From: Desulfoluna butyratoxydans
Lineage (GTDB): Bacteria; Desulfobacterota; Desulfobacteria; Desulfobacterales; Desulfolunaceae
Length of the DNA stretch: 64,000 nt
Assembly (NCBI RefSeq): GCF_900699765.1
Contig: NZ_CAADHO010000001.1
Coordinates: 1,116,001-1,180,000, forward strand
Direction of reading: 5' to 3'
The stretch's first letter is position 1. Each line of letters starts with the position of its first letter. This document shows, piece by piece, positions 52,819-61,248 of this stretch. Position numbers and translations under genes: made by a program. Below the pieces are notes generated by a model. The model was not told where the DNA came from, did no database searches, and worked only from the letters and a program-made list of their open reading frames with translations.

Positions 52819-53697
52819 ATGATTGCCCGGAAAACACATCGTAAGGTCGGCAGAGGACCAACGGGGTTTTGGATACATGGCGTCAAGACGGCACTGGTTG
52901 GATGCCTCCTGGTTGGTATCCTGCTGCAGCCTGCCCTGGCCGGGCCGGAAGCACAGGACCAGGCCGGAGCCTCCTCATCCAACGCAGAGGCACAGGCCAA
53001 TAACCCCCTGGCCAACATGAAGGCCTTCAACCTCCAGAACTATTACATCGGCAAACTCACCGAGTCCGATGAAGACGCCAACCAGTTTGTGTTCCGCTAT
53101 GCCCAGCCCATCAGTATCGGAGAGACCTCCTGGCTGATGCGGGCCTCGCTGCCGGTGAACACCTTTCCGACACCGCCTGATGGAAGCAAAGAGACCGGCC
53201 TGGGGGATTTCAACATTTTTGCAGCCTACCTCTTCGACACAGGCAACCCCGGGATCAGCGTGGGCCTGGGGCCGCAGCTCACCGCTCCCACGGCAACAGA
53301 CGACGACCTGGGCTCCGAGCAGTGGTCGGCCGGGCTGGCCCAGGTCACCTTTGTGGCCACCTCCCCTGTGTTCCAGTACGGCTACCTGCTGACCTGGCAG
53401 GCCAGCTTTGCCGGTGAAGACGACCGGGATGACGTCAACATCGGGGTGTTGCAGCCCTTTGCGTTCTTCCAGCTGGGGGACGGCATCTACCTGCGGGCGG
53501 CGCCCCTGTGGGTCTACAACTTTGAAAGGGACTATTACTCTGTACCCATGGGCGTCGGCATCGGGAAAGTCATCAAAAAAGGGACCACAGTCTACAACCT
53601 CTTCATCGAACCACAGTATTCCGTGGCCGACGACGGTCCCGGTCAACCCCAATGGCAGATCTTCTTTGCCCTGAACATGCAGTTTCTGGGCGGATAA
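52819..53697 (+). CDS. Outer-membrane beta-barrel-type protein (neuromedin-U-like annotation group)
   Basis: 292 residues with an N-terminal signal sequence ([21 protein letters not shown]) and alternating amphipathic strands through to the C-terminus ([14 protein letters not shown], with penultimate glycines). Features such as [33 protein letters not shown] and [20 protein letters not shown] match proteins usually found next to DUF1254 genes and often misannotated as neuromedin U. It is probably an outer-membrane channel or sensor. The RBS is GGAGGG. Confidence 0.75.
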   Translation: MIARKTHRKVGRGPTGFWIHGVKTALVGCLLVGILLQPALAGPEAQDQAGASSSNAEAQANNPLANMKAFNLQNYYIGKLTESDEDANQFVFRYAQPISIGETSWLMRASLPVNTFPTPPDGSKETGLGDFNIFAAYLFDTGNPGISVGLGPQLTAPTATDDDLGSEQWSAGLAQVTFVATSPVFQYGYLLTWQASFAGEDDRDDVNIGVLQPFAFFQLGDGIYLRAAPLWVYNFERDYYSVPMGVGIGKVIKKGTTVYNLFIEPQYSVADDGPGQPQWQIFFALNMQFLGG

Positions 53698-53716
53698 ATC
53701 GCCCACGGCCCCCGCT

Positions 53717-53751
53717 TGACAACACAGTGTCAATATGACACCTTGTTGTCA
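53717..53751. promoter_or_regulatory. Operator of the MarR regulator
   Basis: TGACAACACAGTGTCA (53717-53732), a 3-bp spacer ATA, then TGACACCTTGTTGTCA (53736-53751). Each half is an imperfect palindrome, and the two halves are inverted repeats of each other with two mismatches. It overlaps a TTGACA box (53716-53721) and ends 15 nt before the marR start, a typical autorepression site for a MarR dimer pair. Confidence 0.75.
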
Positions 53752-53766
53752 TAAAAGGGGGCCGCA

Positions 53767-54222
53767 ATGCACCACACAAAAACCGGACGCAAACTCACAG
53801 ATCTTATCTTAGAGATATTCCGGGCCAACGGGGCCATCATCAATGCCGGAAATGCCCTCGTCAAGGACCTCGGCCTCACAAGTGCGCGATGGCAGGTGTT
53901 GGGTGCATTGACAGAAGGGCCCGCAACCGTCTCAGACATTGCCCGGCACATGGGCCTGTCTCGCCAGAATGTGCAGCGCATAGCCAACCAGTTAATCAAA
54001 GACGGCTTTATCGATACCCGGGACAACCCGGCCCACCGCCGTGCAAAGCTGTGCTCGCTCTCCCCGTCGGGCAGAAAAGCCATGGACGAAATAACCACAA
54101 GACAAATTGCCTGGGCCAACGAATTTTCAAAAGGCATGGAGCTTGAAGAGATGACCGTCGCGGCCTCGAAAATAAGAAGCATCCGAGAAAAATTAACCAA
54201 TGACCACGAGGTGAGTGAGTGA
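53767..54222 (+). CDS. MarR family transcriptional regulator
   Basis: 151 residues. The winged helix-turn-helix is clear: TSARWQVLGALTEGPATVSD with IARHMGLSRQNVQRIANQLI, then wing residues IDTRDNPAHRRAKLCSLSPSG. It probably represses its own promoter through the duplicated palindrome just upstream, and the DJ-1-like gene is co-translated (GTGA overlap). The ligand may be a phenolic or reactive electrophile, as for many MarR proteins. Lower GC than its left neighbours. Confidence 0.93.
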   Translation: MHHTKTGRKLTDLILEIFRANGAIINAGNALVKDLGLTSARWQVLGALTEGPATVSDIARHMGLSRQNVQRIANQLIKDGFIDTRDNPAHRRAKLCSLSPSGRKAMDEITTRQIAWANEFSKGMELEEMTVAASKIRSIREKLTNDHEVSE

Positions 54223-54845
54223 CCGCGACCCAAACCGTTTACCTGTTTCTTTTTGATACCCTTTCGGACTGGGAAATAGGCTATGTCACGACAGGGCTGA
54301 ACAACCCCATGATGCAAAAGACCCCGGGCGCGTATCGGTTAAAAACCTTCAGTATTGATGGCAGGCCGGTCCGATCGGCTGGCGGGCTCAACATCACACC
54401 GGACATAAGCATGGATGAGGTTACGCTCTCGGGTGCTGAGATGCTGATACTTCCCGGAGGGGCAAGCTGGGAGAAAGGCGCCCATGAGGACGTGGCTGAG
54501 CTGGCGAAAACATTCCATGACAACAACCTGAAGGTGGCGGCTATCTGCGGTGCAACATACGGCCTTGCACGCATCGGACTACTTGATTCCATCCGGCATA
54601 CAAGCAACGCCAAAGCGTACCTCGAAGCGTCGAATTACCAGGGGGGCAACCATTACGTCGGTGCCCTGGCTGTCCACGACGAGAATGTGATCACAGCTTC
54701 GGGAACGGCGCCCCTGGAATTTGCCAGGGAGATATTTCAAACGCTGCATCTTTACAAAGACGACGTACTGAGGGCCTGGTACGAGCTGTTTAAAACCAGT
54801 TCACCAGAAGCGTTTCCTGCCCTTATGAACGCATTGGAAGCGTAA
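54219..54845 (+). CDS. DJ-1/PfpI (type 1 glutamine amidotransferase-like) protein
   Basis: 208 residues from a GTG at 54219 that overlaps the marR stop. The DJ-1/PfpI core shows LFDTLSDWEIGYV, MLILPGGASWEKG and the nucleophile elbow AAICGATYGLARIGLLD (Cys). The family includes glyoxalases, deglycases and chaperones. Control by MarR suggests stress or electrophile response. Similar proteins are often annotated as glutamine amidotransferases, but there is no partner synthase domain. Confidence 0.9.
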   Translation: MTATQTVYLFLFDTLSDWEIGYVTTGLNNPMMQKTPGAYRLKTFSIDGRPVRSAGGLNITPDISMDEVTLSGAEMLILPGGASWEKGAHEDVAELAKTFHDNNLKVAAICGATYGLARIGLLDSIRHTSNAKAYLEASNYQGGNHYVGALAVHDENVITASGTAPLEFAREIFQTLHLYKDDVLRAWYELFKTSSPEAFPALMNALEA

Positions 54846-55041
54846 AGACATCTGCATCAACAGGGCTGTCTCCTCCCCTGATAAACCAACGGGAGGCGGC
54901 ATAAAGCCCCCCCTTCAGCCACAATCCCAAAACTCTTCACGTCATGGTCCGGGATAATCCTGTACACGTGGTCTTCCGGGTAAAGGACAGAGCGCCAGGC
55001 GTGTCCATCGTTTCCTGTAAAAGCGTCTCCACCGCCAAAAT

Positions 55042-55058
55042 GCCTTTAACAAAAAGGC
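55042..55058 (-). terminator. Terminator of the cyclase-family gene
   Basis: GCCTTT (55042-55047) pairs with AAAGGC (55053-55058). Read leftward the stem is followed by ATTTTGG, 20 nt after the stop of the cyclase-family gene. The rest of the spacer (54846-55078) has only a weak CCTCCC/GGGAGG hairpin near 54871. Confidence 0.5.
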
Positions 55059-55078
55059 CTCCACTTTCATGCCGATTG

Positions 55079-56014
55079 CTATGGCGTTGGCCGCATGACA
55101 CCGTTTTTATCCCGCTTCAACGGATGGGCCTGGACAGGAAGCGGGGCGCCAGGGACCTCCGTTACGGAAACACCATGGGGCCACTGCTTTGGAGCAACGG
55201 CAATATATCGCGCGTAGCCACCTGTGCCCCCCTTTGGCTTTGCAAAGCCGATAATGATCAGTGCCCCTGCCTCCGGTACTTTGTCGAGGTTGGCCACCCC
55301 TTCTGCCTGGGCAAAATGGTTATGCATCAGCCAGTATTCCCCTTCGAGTGTGGGTGTCGTATCCGTGTCCAGGGGCTCATGGCCGTGGAACAGGATGTGT
55401 CGTTCCAGGTGAAGAAACTTGAGCGCCTCCAGGCCGACCCCGGGGAAGGGCTTTTTGTTGAACCGCTCGGTATCCGCCCACTGCTTGTACCAGTCCGACC
55501 GGACCATCACCACAGCCCCTTTCGGGATGCGGCCATACTTTTTTTCCCAGGCTTTGATATCTTCGACCTGCAGGTGGTAGCCCTTGTCTTTTTCTACTTT
55601 GCCATGGATATCAATGACCACCAGGGGACGAATGGCGTAGGTCGCCGGGATGTCGCTTATGGTCGCCCCGAATTTGTCCCAGTGGGCCGGTGGGTCAAGC
55701 TGTGTTCCGTACTGATCAGTCGTCAGCATATATGCTGTGGCCACGAAACCATGCTTGTCATAGGTAAATTCCTGCCCGGGAGCCACATACCCGTCGATGC
55801 CTTTGCCCGCCCTGGCCGGTTTAAATGACGCATTGGCAAACCCCGGCCACACCGGCTGCTCAGGCTCAAATGCATGGGTAAGATCGATGTACCTGGCGCT
55901 TTCAAACACGTCGGAATAAACACCCCAAAGCCCCGGGGCTGCCCCGTCGGCAGACGCAGGAAGCCCGGCAAACACAGCGACACAGATAACCACCACACAG
56001 ACCAGCTTTTTCAT
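55079..56014 (-). CDS. Cyclase family protein (kynurenine formamidase-like), exported
   Basis: 311 residues from ATG 56014. The signal sequence is KLVCVVVICVAVFAGLPASADG. The cyclase fold is recognised from YIDLTHAFEPEQPVWPGF, TTDQYGTQLDPPAHW, GAVVMVRSDWYKQW and GLEALKFLHLERHILFHGHE. In most members the metal motif is HxGTHxDxxxH; here the first two His are Gln (QYGTQLD), while Asp and the last His remain, as in one exported subgroup. It could hydrolyse an amide or cyclic substrate in the periplasm. The gene converges with the marR-DJ-1 pair. Confidence 0.85.
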   Translation of the reverse strand: MKKLVCVVVICVAVFAGLPASADGAAPGLWGVYSDVFESARYIDLTHAFEPEQPVWPGFANASFKPARAGKGIDGYVAPGQEFTYDKHGFVATAYMLTTDQYGTQLDPPAHWDKFGATISDIPATYAIRPLVVIDIHGKVEKDKGYHLQVEDIKAWEKKYGRIPKGAVVMVRSDWYKQWADTERFNKKPFPGVGLEALKFLHLERHILFHGHEPLDTDTTPTLEGEYWLMHNHFAQAEGVANLDKVPEAGALIIIGFAKPKGGTGGYARYIAVAPKQWPHGVSVTEVPGAPLPVQAHPLKRDKNGVMRPTP

Positions 56015-56251
56015 GATGCTTCCCCCTTCAACGTGAATGGATTTGGGAGGCCTGCGACAAAGCCCCCTGGTCGGAATACGTGCTCTTCTTTTCAATGAAA
56101 CAAAGCGATATGTAATGTGCACCGTATGCCCCGCCCCCAATGTGATATGACAAGTCGCAAAAACCCATCATATATTGCTCACGATCTCCAGCGCATCCTT
56201 TCCCCCTAAATCCCACCAAAGACAACCAACAACCCATACTCATGATCAAAT

Positions 56252-56710
56252 TTAGTAATTCGGGGTTTTAAATCTAAATAATTCATTAGGATCATAATAA
56301 TAGAAAATACCTGCAAGCATATGATAATTGTAATATGACCATTCAGAGTCTTTTTTGTTTGTTTTTACAGACCAAAAATAAATGTGGGAGGGTTTGAGGG
56401 CAACTTCAACAGAGTGTTCTGGCTCTGATAGATTTTCACGAAAATACACCATATTGGGCTTAAATGTTTTCCACCCCGGTAAAAACTTTATTTTCGCTTC
56501 AGGTCCTTCATGGATAACTAAGTCGTATTTTACATTGGTATCTTCCGCTCTTTTCCACTTTAAAGTCGGTTTAAGGTTGTCGACCTCCACAATATGATAA
56601 GCCGGATGCCCAACATCAGGAGATATAGGCTTGACGCCATTAAAAGTGGCGCAGGCATTAAGAGTTAAAGCCATTAACACCCCACAAAAAATGTGCAAAA
56701 GATGCTTCAC
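56252..56710 (-). CDS. Small lipoprotein of unknown function
   Basis: 152 residues with lipobox LNACATF after a hydrophobic signal (LHIFCGVLMALT). The mature part is beta-rich and aromatic (YFWSVKTNKKDSEWSYYNYH). The N-terminal half, AYHIVEVDNLKPTLKWKRAEDTN, resembles a fibronectin-III-like strand pattern. AT-rich codons (many AAA, TAT, AAT) contrast with the left part of the window and mark the start of the accessory region. Confidence 0.7.
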   Translation of the reverse strand: MKHLLHIFCGVLMALTLNACATFNGVKPISPDVGHPAYHIVEVDNLKPTLKWKRAEDTNVKYDLVIHEGPEAKIKFLPGWKTFKPNMVYFRENLSEPEHSVEVALKPSHIYFWSVKTNKKDSEWSYYNYHMLAGIFYYYDPNELFRFKTPNY

Positions 56711-56944
56711 AGCGTATCCCCTTATTTTGCAAGTTCTGTTGTGCCTGTAGAACAGCCTGCGCTGAAGAAATATCGTCGCCCTATGTTACAACAAAACATC
56801 AAGGAAACATTTATATATTGCAAAGTAAAACAGGGCGGACCAAAGGCCATAAATACAAAGTTCAACACTCAGCGTCTGACATAGCGAATAACGACTCTAC
56901 AATGTAGAACAAGTCTAAAAATTCAAGCATGTCGCCCATTGTTT

Positions 56945-57436
56945 TTATTTTAAATGCCCCACGTCAAATTCAATAACGAATTCTTTAAACCCATGGTCGA
57001 TAAAGCAATCATTCGAAACACCATCAATTTGATTGAAAGGTGAAAGCTCCTCTATACACCTTACAGCGCTTAGATCGAATGTATCAGATCCACTACTTTT
57101 AGTTATTTGCAAATGCCTGACCTTAGACATTGGATCAACTTCAAATGATATTATGGTTCTGAAGTCAGGTTCTGTATCGCCTGAAAAATGCCAATTCTCT
57201 CGTAAAGCAATTTCCAGTGAAGTTAAGCAGCTAACTGCATCTGCATTTTCATTCTTTTGTAAATTGTGCTTCGAGATACAACCTACAAGCATTAAAATCA
57301 TTACGGATGAGATTAACGATAGTGGGAAAACAACCTTACACCAACAATAACCTATTGAACTATTATCATTTCTCACGAGCAACTCAAAAAACCTGCTCCA
57401 CGTTTTTTTTTCAACCAAAATAACTCTTCTCCACAT
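56945..57436 (-). CDS. TonB C-terminal-domain-like membrane/lipoprotein
   Basis: About 163 residues from ATG 57436; the start is uncertain (a GTG at 57376 or the internal methionines before the hydrophobic segment are alternatives). A hydrophobic stretch (VVFPLSLISSVMILMLVGC) ends in a possible lipobox. The C-terminal 100 residues fit the TonB_C pattern: LEIALRENWHFSGDTEPDF, SFEVDPMSKVRHLQITKSSG, FDLSAVRCIEELSPF. It lacks a Pro-rich spacer, so it is not a classical TonB but one of the short TonB_C-domain proteins. AT-rich. Confidence 0.55.
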   Translation of the reverse strand: MWRRVILVEKKTWSRFFELLVRNDNSSIGYCWCKVVFPLSLISSVMILMLVGCISKHNLQKNENADAVSCLTSLEIALRENWHFSGDTEPDFRTIISFEVDPMSKVRHLQITKSSGSDTFDLSAVRCIEELSPFNQIDGVSNDCFIDHGFKEFVIEFDVGHLK

Positions 57437-57725
57437 ATTGAACACGATCATCCCCGACAAAACCTGCGATGCCCTCACTCGTAGGATGGGCAAAGCGCCA
57501 GCGTGCCCATCTTTACCCCTCACGCCTCCACCAACCGATTCTAAAGCACATCCCCACAAAGAACATATCCCGGGCACTGCGCGAATCGAGTCCCCCAATA
57601 TTCAAGGTATCAGAGTTGAAAACATGAATGCCTCCGGCCCGGCCAAAGGGAAATAGCCCTGAGCAAAAAACAGCAAATTACATGCTATTGCTTTGGCCAA
57701 GCCGTTTTGCCGTGAAACATCCGGG

Positions 57726-58493
57726 TTAGAACCTCTTTACCAAACCAACCCGAAAAGAATCTGCTTCAAAATCTACGTTATGATTAAAGCCGTCATCAGG
57801 AAGGTTTGGAAGCCTGCTCTCTACTTCAAATATGTCATCAAACTTGTAGTAAGCATATTCCGCTTTGATTCCCCAGCCATTGGAGATTTGGTATTCATAG
57901 CCTACTCCGGCGGTCCATCCCCAAGACGTTTCACTTTCATCAACCTGGGTCTGTTGCAATGAGTCTTTGAAAGAAAATTCATATGAGAATTTTGAAAGCG
58001 CTACGCCACCCATCACATAGAAGAGGGAATTTTTGTAAGCATACCCGACTCGAGGTGTGAGGCTCACCATCCAGTCAGTCTCAAAGGTTGTGGAAAGGTA
58101 AAAGGTATCAGCGTTGGTATCGTATATATCGCTAAAAGATTCCTCTTCAGAAAATGAAGAATACATAACGGCTGCTTCCAACCCAAGCACGATTGAATTG
58201 AGCTGATAATCCCCCCCAAAAAAGAGACTTCCGGACATATTTTGTGCATCGATCTCCTTCGAGGCTATCGGATCGAGCTGAGCGGCATCACGAATGGGCG
58301 TAAAATATGAATCTGCTACAGTGGTCACGGAAGGGTTCGCCTCTCCGTCAAGGGCTCCGACTGTGGCTCCGGCATAAAAGCCTGTCCAGTCGGAATCAGC
58401 CATCGCGCATGTAGCGGCAAGGCAATACAGTATCACGGTAAAAGCAAGAGACGTTGTCATGCGAAAAGCAGTCGATGTGAATTGATTCTTCAT
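57726..58493 (-). CDS. Outer-membrane beta-barrel protein (OmpA/Omp25-like)
   Basis: 255 residues with a signal peptide (SLAFTVILYCLAATCAMADS) and the typical mature start DWTGFYAGATVGALDGEA. Repeated amphipathic strands (VSLTPRVGYAYKNSLFYVMG, TAGVGYEYQISNGWGIKAEY) lead to a C-terminal FRVGLVKRF with terminal Phe. This is the 8-stranded porin-like family common in proteobacteria. RBS AGGAGGGG precedes the ATG. Monocistronic. Confidence 0.85.
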   Translation of the reverse strand: MKNQFTSTAFRMTTSLAFTVILYCLAATCAMADSDWTGFYAGATVGALDGEANPSVTTVADSYFTPIRDAAQLDPIASKEIDAQNMSGSLFFGGDYQLNSIVLGLEAAVMYSSFSEEESFSDIYDTNADTFYLSTTFETDWMVSLTPRVGYAYKNSLFYVMGGVALSKFSYEFSFKDSLQQTQVDESETSWGWTAGVGYEYQISNGWGIKAEYAYYKFDDIFEVESRLPNLPDDGFNHNVDFEADSFRVGLVKRF

Positions 58494-59000
58494 AACCCCT
58501 CCTTGTGGATAGTCCCTGAAAGTCTAATTAACTCGATTTCAAATCGTCACGTTTGAGTTGAAACGGACACCACCCTCCCATCCCGGGGAGAGGCCCCTAT
58601 GGATTCTACAGAACCAGAGAGAAAGGAAATAAGTTCATCCTCGATAATTAACTTCACGAGGAACTCATACGTAATTGGCGGAGCCTACCCCATATGAAAC
58701 TGACTTGTAAATATCATATTGTAATCGCAACAATGAAGCTGTGCACATGGTATATGCATGGAGCCAAAAGAAACAGCAAAGAGGGTTGGTTTCCTACTCA
58801 TTCGACACAATCTATTTCTTAACCCGAATATTTCACGAGCCGAGTGCACTCATAGTCAAAGCATCAGAGCTGCAGAAGTCGTGGTTTTATAAAGGCCCTG
58901 ATAACGCAGAAGAAGGGTGAGAAAATTGAGGTGCTCTTTATTGATGACAGGGTCGGCTGACACAGCGTTAAGGAAAGAAGCAACGCAACCAATCCCCATC
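58494..59000. other. Intergenic region with repeat
   Basis: 507 nt without a supported gene. It contains the 71-bp repeat copy at 58823-58893 and an imperfect GC-rich inverted segment around 58565-58605 (upstream of the barrel-protein gene). The rest looks unstructured. Confidence 0.5.
58823..58893 (+). repeat. 71-bp direct repeat, copy A
   Basis: Starts CCCGAATATTTCACGAG and ends GTCGTGGTTTTATAAA. Copy B at 59512-59582 matches at 60 of 71 positions by my alignment. The two copies flank the pseudo-receiver gene in direct orientation, as remnants of a mobile element or of a duplication would. Confidence 0.75.
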
Positions 59001-59348
59001 CTAACCAATCACCCCAAATGCACCGGCGGCAGAAGGATCGGCAAGGTGCACGTATGCCCCGGCCTGAGTGGCTTCAGCCATGTGCTCTTTATCTTCCGGT
59101 TCGAACACGATCAAAACGGGTAGAGTCTTTAATTCAGGGGTGTTACGAACCTCGTTGAAAAATGCGATGCCATTCATAATCGGCATATTCCACGTTGTGA
59201 CAACGAAGTCATATGCTTCTTCTTTCAGCATGGATAAAGCGGTATGACCGTCATCGGCTTGAAATGTATTTGTAAAACCGTTATCTCGCAACAAGGCCTT
59301 GATAAATCGTCTCTTTGCAGAGGAATCATTCACAATGAGAACCTTCAT
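59001..59348 (-). CDS. CheY-like receiver domain without phospho-acceptor aspartate
   Basis: 115 residues from ATG 59348. The fold is that of CheY (MKVLIVNDSSAKRRFIKALL, then YDFVVTTWNMPIMNGIAFF). Key positions are altered: the first of the acidic pair is Asn7 (VND instead of VDD), and the phosphorylated Asp of the SDWNMP motif is Thr52 (TTWNMP). The conserved Thr/Ser and Lys of the later strands are Val/Phe (LIVFEP) and Ala (VHLADP). It cannot be phosphorylated in the usual way and may be a pseudo-receiver. It lies between two direct repeats and has no kinase nearby. Confidence 0.8.
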   Translation of the reverse strand: MKVLIVNDSSAKRRFIKALLRDNGFTNTFQADDGHTALSMLKEEAYDFVVTTWNMPIMNGIAFFNEVRNTPELKTLPVLIVFEPEDKEHMAEATQAGAYVHLADPSAAGAFGVIG

Positions 59349-59511
59349 ATCCTTGTCCAAAGCAATCCCCCCTGTAAATATTCGAACTGTCGGCAGTTCC
59401 TCCGGCAGAGCCCGTTCTAATATAATCCCGCAAACTGTTTTACGTTGCACTCTCCTGCCGCTCAAAAGGCCTGAACGGCTGAAGAGAGGGAACATGGATG
59501 TTAAACCCTAT

Positions 59512-59582
59512 CCCGGATATTTCATGAGTCGAGAGCACCCATATGCAAGGCATCAGAGCTGCAAATGTCGTGGTTTTAGAAA
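59512..59582 (+). repeat. 71-bp direct repeat, copy B
   Basis: Starts CCCGGATATTTCATGAG and ends GTCGTGGTTTTAGAAA; about 85% identical to copy A at 58823-58893. It ends 6 nt before the stop codon of the gene at 59589-60161. Confidence 0.75.
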
Positions 59583-59588
59583 AGATCT

Positions 59589-60161
59589 TCAATCATGCCA
59601 CGTTTCGGTTAGCAGCTTTTCCACCCTTGAACACCTATCCTCTGCATGTGCAATGGCTTTCTTGATTTGGCTCCAGTTTATAAGGTCGTTCTTCCATTCA
59701 TCAGGCCGATTTGCTGCCAATTCTAAGATCCCATTGGCTTTATTAACACTTTCTTTAAACTTTCTTTCATATGTGCGCCGTTCAGAGGTATATTCCGCTG
59801 AATTTTTTGGAAACGGTATCATCAACTCGAATCTTATGGGCAACACCATCTGCAACACGATGAGTTTGCACGTCCTGACAACCTTGCCATTTTTATATGA
59901 AAGCTTGGCACTTACCCATATCTCTTTCTGATAATCCTGGGCATCCAACAAATACGCTGCATAATTGCCAATTTGTGCCTTTGTAAGAGACTGATTCAGA
60001 ATATCCCAAAATTCGTCATGCATTTCCCTGGTTACAGAACCATTAAGGGCAGTCGTCCTATAAAAAATCTCTTTCAGCTCAGGGGGATAGTCTATAGCGT
60101 GCACTTCAGCTTGAGGTGTAAAAGCGAAAATCATCAAACATAACAACATGTTTTTAAACAA
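59589..60161 (-). CDS. Hypothetical exported protein
   Basis: 190 residues with a signal peptide (KNMLLCLMIFAFTPQAEVHA). The mature part is helical (FWDILNQSLTKAQIGNYAAY, RRTYERKFKESVNKANGILE, WSQIKKAIAHAEDRCSRVEK). No family recognised. AT-rich codon use as in the neighbouring island genes; no clear RBS beyond a weak AT-rich one. It is probably real because the signal peptide and hydrophilic helices are coherent. Confidence 0.6.
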   Translation of the reverse strand: MFKNMLLCLMIFAFTPQAEVHAIDYPPELKEIFYRTTALNGSVTREMHDEFWDILNQSLTKAQIGNYAAYLLDAQDYQKEIWVSAKLSYKNGKVVRTCKLIVLQMVLPIRFELMIPFPKNSAEYTSERRTYERKFKESVNKANGILELAANRPDEWKNDLINWSQIKKAIAHAEDRCSRVEKLLTETWHD

Positions 60162-60265
60162 CTCTTATATCTCCACTACACATACATAAAAAGAGACTCC
60201 CCTGCTTATAGGGGGGCAAATACACACGTCATCTTATCCTCAAGCAGAACACAATAGAAATAAAA

Positions 60266-60619
60266 CTAACTGAAAAACTTTCCCTTAAAAAAATTCTCAT
60301 GTCCAAGTTTCTTTGCAGTCATCCGAAACATAACGCAACCGTCCGGGCAAACAATGTCCTTGTTGTATTTACCATTTCCACCGATGTTCTCTAAATCGCC
60401 ACCACTTCTGACCGCCTCCATGATTGGGAACATCATCATCATTACTTTGGAGCAGATACCCTGACCATCCTTATTCACAGGGCAGCCATACGTGCAGGCG
60501 TACTTATCTCCAATCTCCTCGCCGTTTCTGCAATATCCCTCTGTTTGATCACCTCGAAGAAACCCTGTCACCTCGATGTCCCATTCATATTCTTCATCAT
60601 ACCATTTTTTCACAATCAA
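60266..60619 (-). CDS. TIGR04076 family cysteine-containing protein
   Basis: 117 residues. The layout matches TIGR04076: an N-terminal strand KKWYDEEYEWDIEVTGFLRG, YCRNGEEIGDKYACTYGCPV, an ICSKVMMMMFPIMEAVRSGG block and the terminal IVCPDGCVMFRMTAKKL. The family is small, Cys-containing and common in anaerobes; its function is unknown and metal or redox chemistry is suspected from the cysteines. RBS GGAGG (minus strand, 60626-60630) precedes the ATG. Monocistronic. Confidence 0.8.
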   Translation of the reverse strand: MIVKKWYDEEYEWDIEVTGFLRGDQTEGYCRNGEEIGDKYACTYGCPVNKDGQGICSKVMMMMFPIMEAVRSGGDLENIGGNGKYNKDIVCPDGCVMFRMTAKKLGHENFFKGKFFS

Positions 60620-60922
60620 CCTCCAAGCTATTGTTTGTAAACCTGAAAACTTATTCCATTTGATGTACCCTGAGATGAAATTTAAAACCGCGCAGACTAC
60701 TGAGGTCAGGCTTACTCACTTAGGACAAACCTGCTTTCTATGTCTTTTGTGTATTTCTACTTTTGCCAAACACTGTCTTAACAAACCGTATCCTTGTAAA
60801 TCGCCGCTTTTACGTATAAGGTTTCTGTCTGTTTTTCAGACACAATCTACCATCAATCAACACACCGTCACTGTCTCGGCTTTGACACTGATGTGGTGAT
60901 CCTCAAAGGTATAACTCACGCA
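60620..60922. other. AT-rich intergenic region
   Basis: 303 nt between divergent genes. No gene, strong promoter or hairpin is evident. The segment just before 60923 has AAAGGTAT as a possible ribosome site for the small exported protein. Confidence 0.4.
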
Positions 60923-61204
60923 ATGATTCGCCCAGCTATCAAAACAGTACTTCCACTCTTCGGCATCCTCCTGGCCGCTGCGATCGTGGTTGCCGACCCC
61001 AACGATCAAATCCTTCACAACACACAGGAAAACACCCTGCAGTCGGCTCCTTGTTCCCATCAGGATGTTTCAGGGTCCCCCCGAGCGTACTACACAGGAA
61101 AATCGGGCCAGCGCCTGTTGAACCCCGCCACAACGCAGGCGTTTCCCACCACGCGTCAGGCCGTGTGGAAAAATCCGCCTCTGAGAAGCGATTATCCGAA
61201 CTAA
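60923..61204 (+). CDS. Small putative exported protein
   Basis: 93 codons from ATG 60923, with a plausible signal sequence (MIRPAIKTVLPLFGILLAAA followed by IVVADP). The polar mature part is PNDQILHNTQENTLQSAPCS and the C-terminus is Pro/Arg-rich. An AAAGGT lies 11 nt upstream. It overlaps no other supported gene and stands opposite to the transposase gene. No family recognised. It could be a chance frame, although the N-terminal signal pattern argues for a gene. Confidence 0.4.
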   Translation: MIRPAIKTVLPLFGILLAAAIVVADPNDQILHNTQENTLQSAPCSHQDVSGSPRAYYTGKSGQRLLNPATTQAFPTTRQAVWKNPPLRSDYPN

Positions 61205-61248
61205 GGCCCATCCCGAAAGAACGCCTGCACGTCCCTCAATGCATCCGC

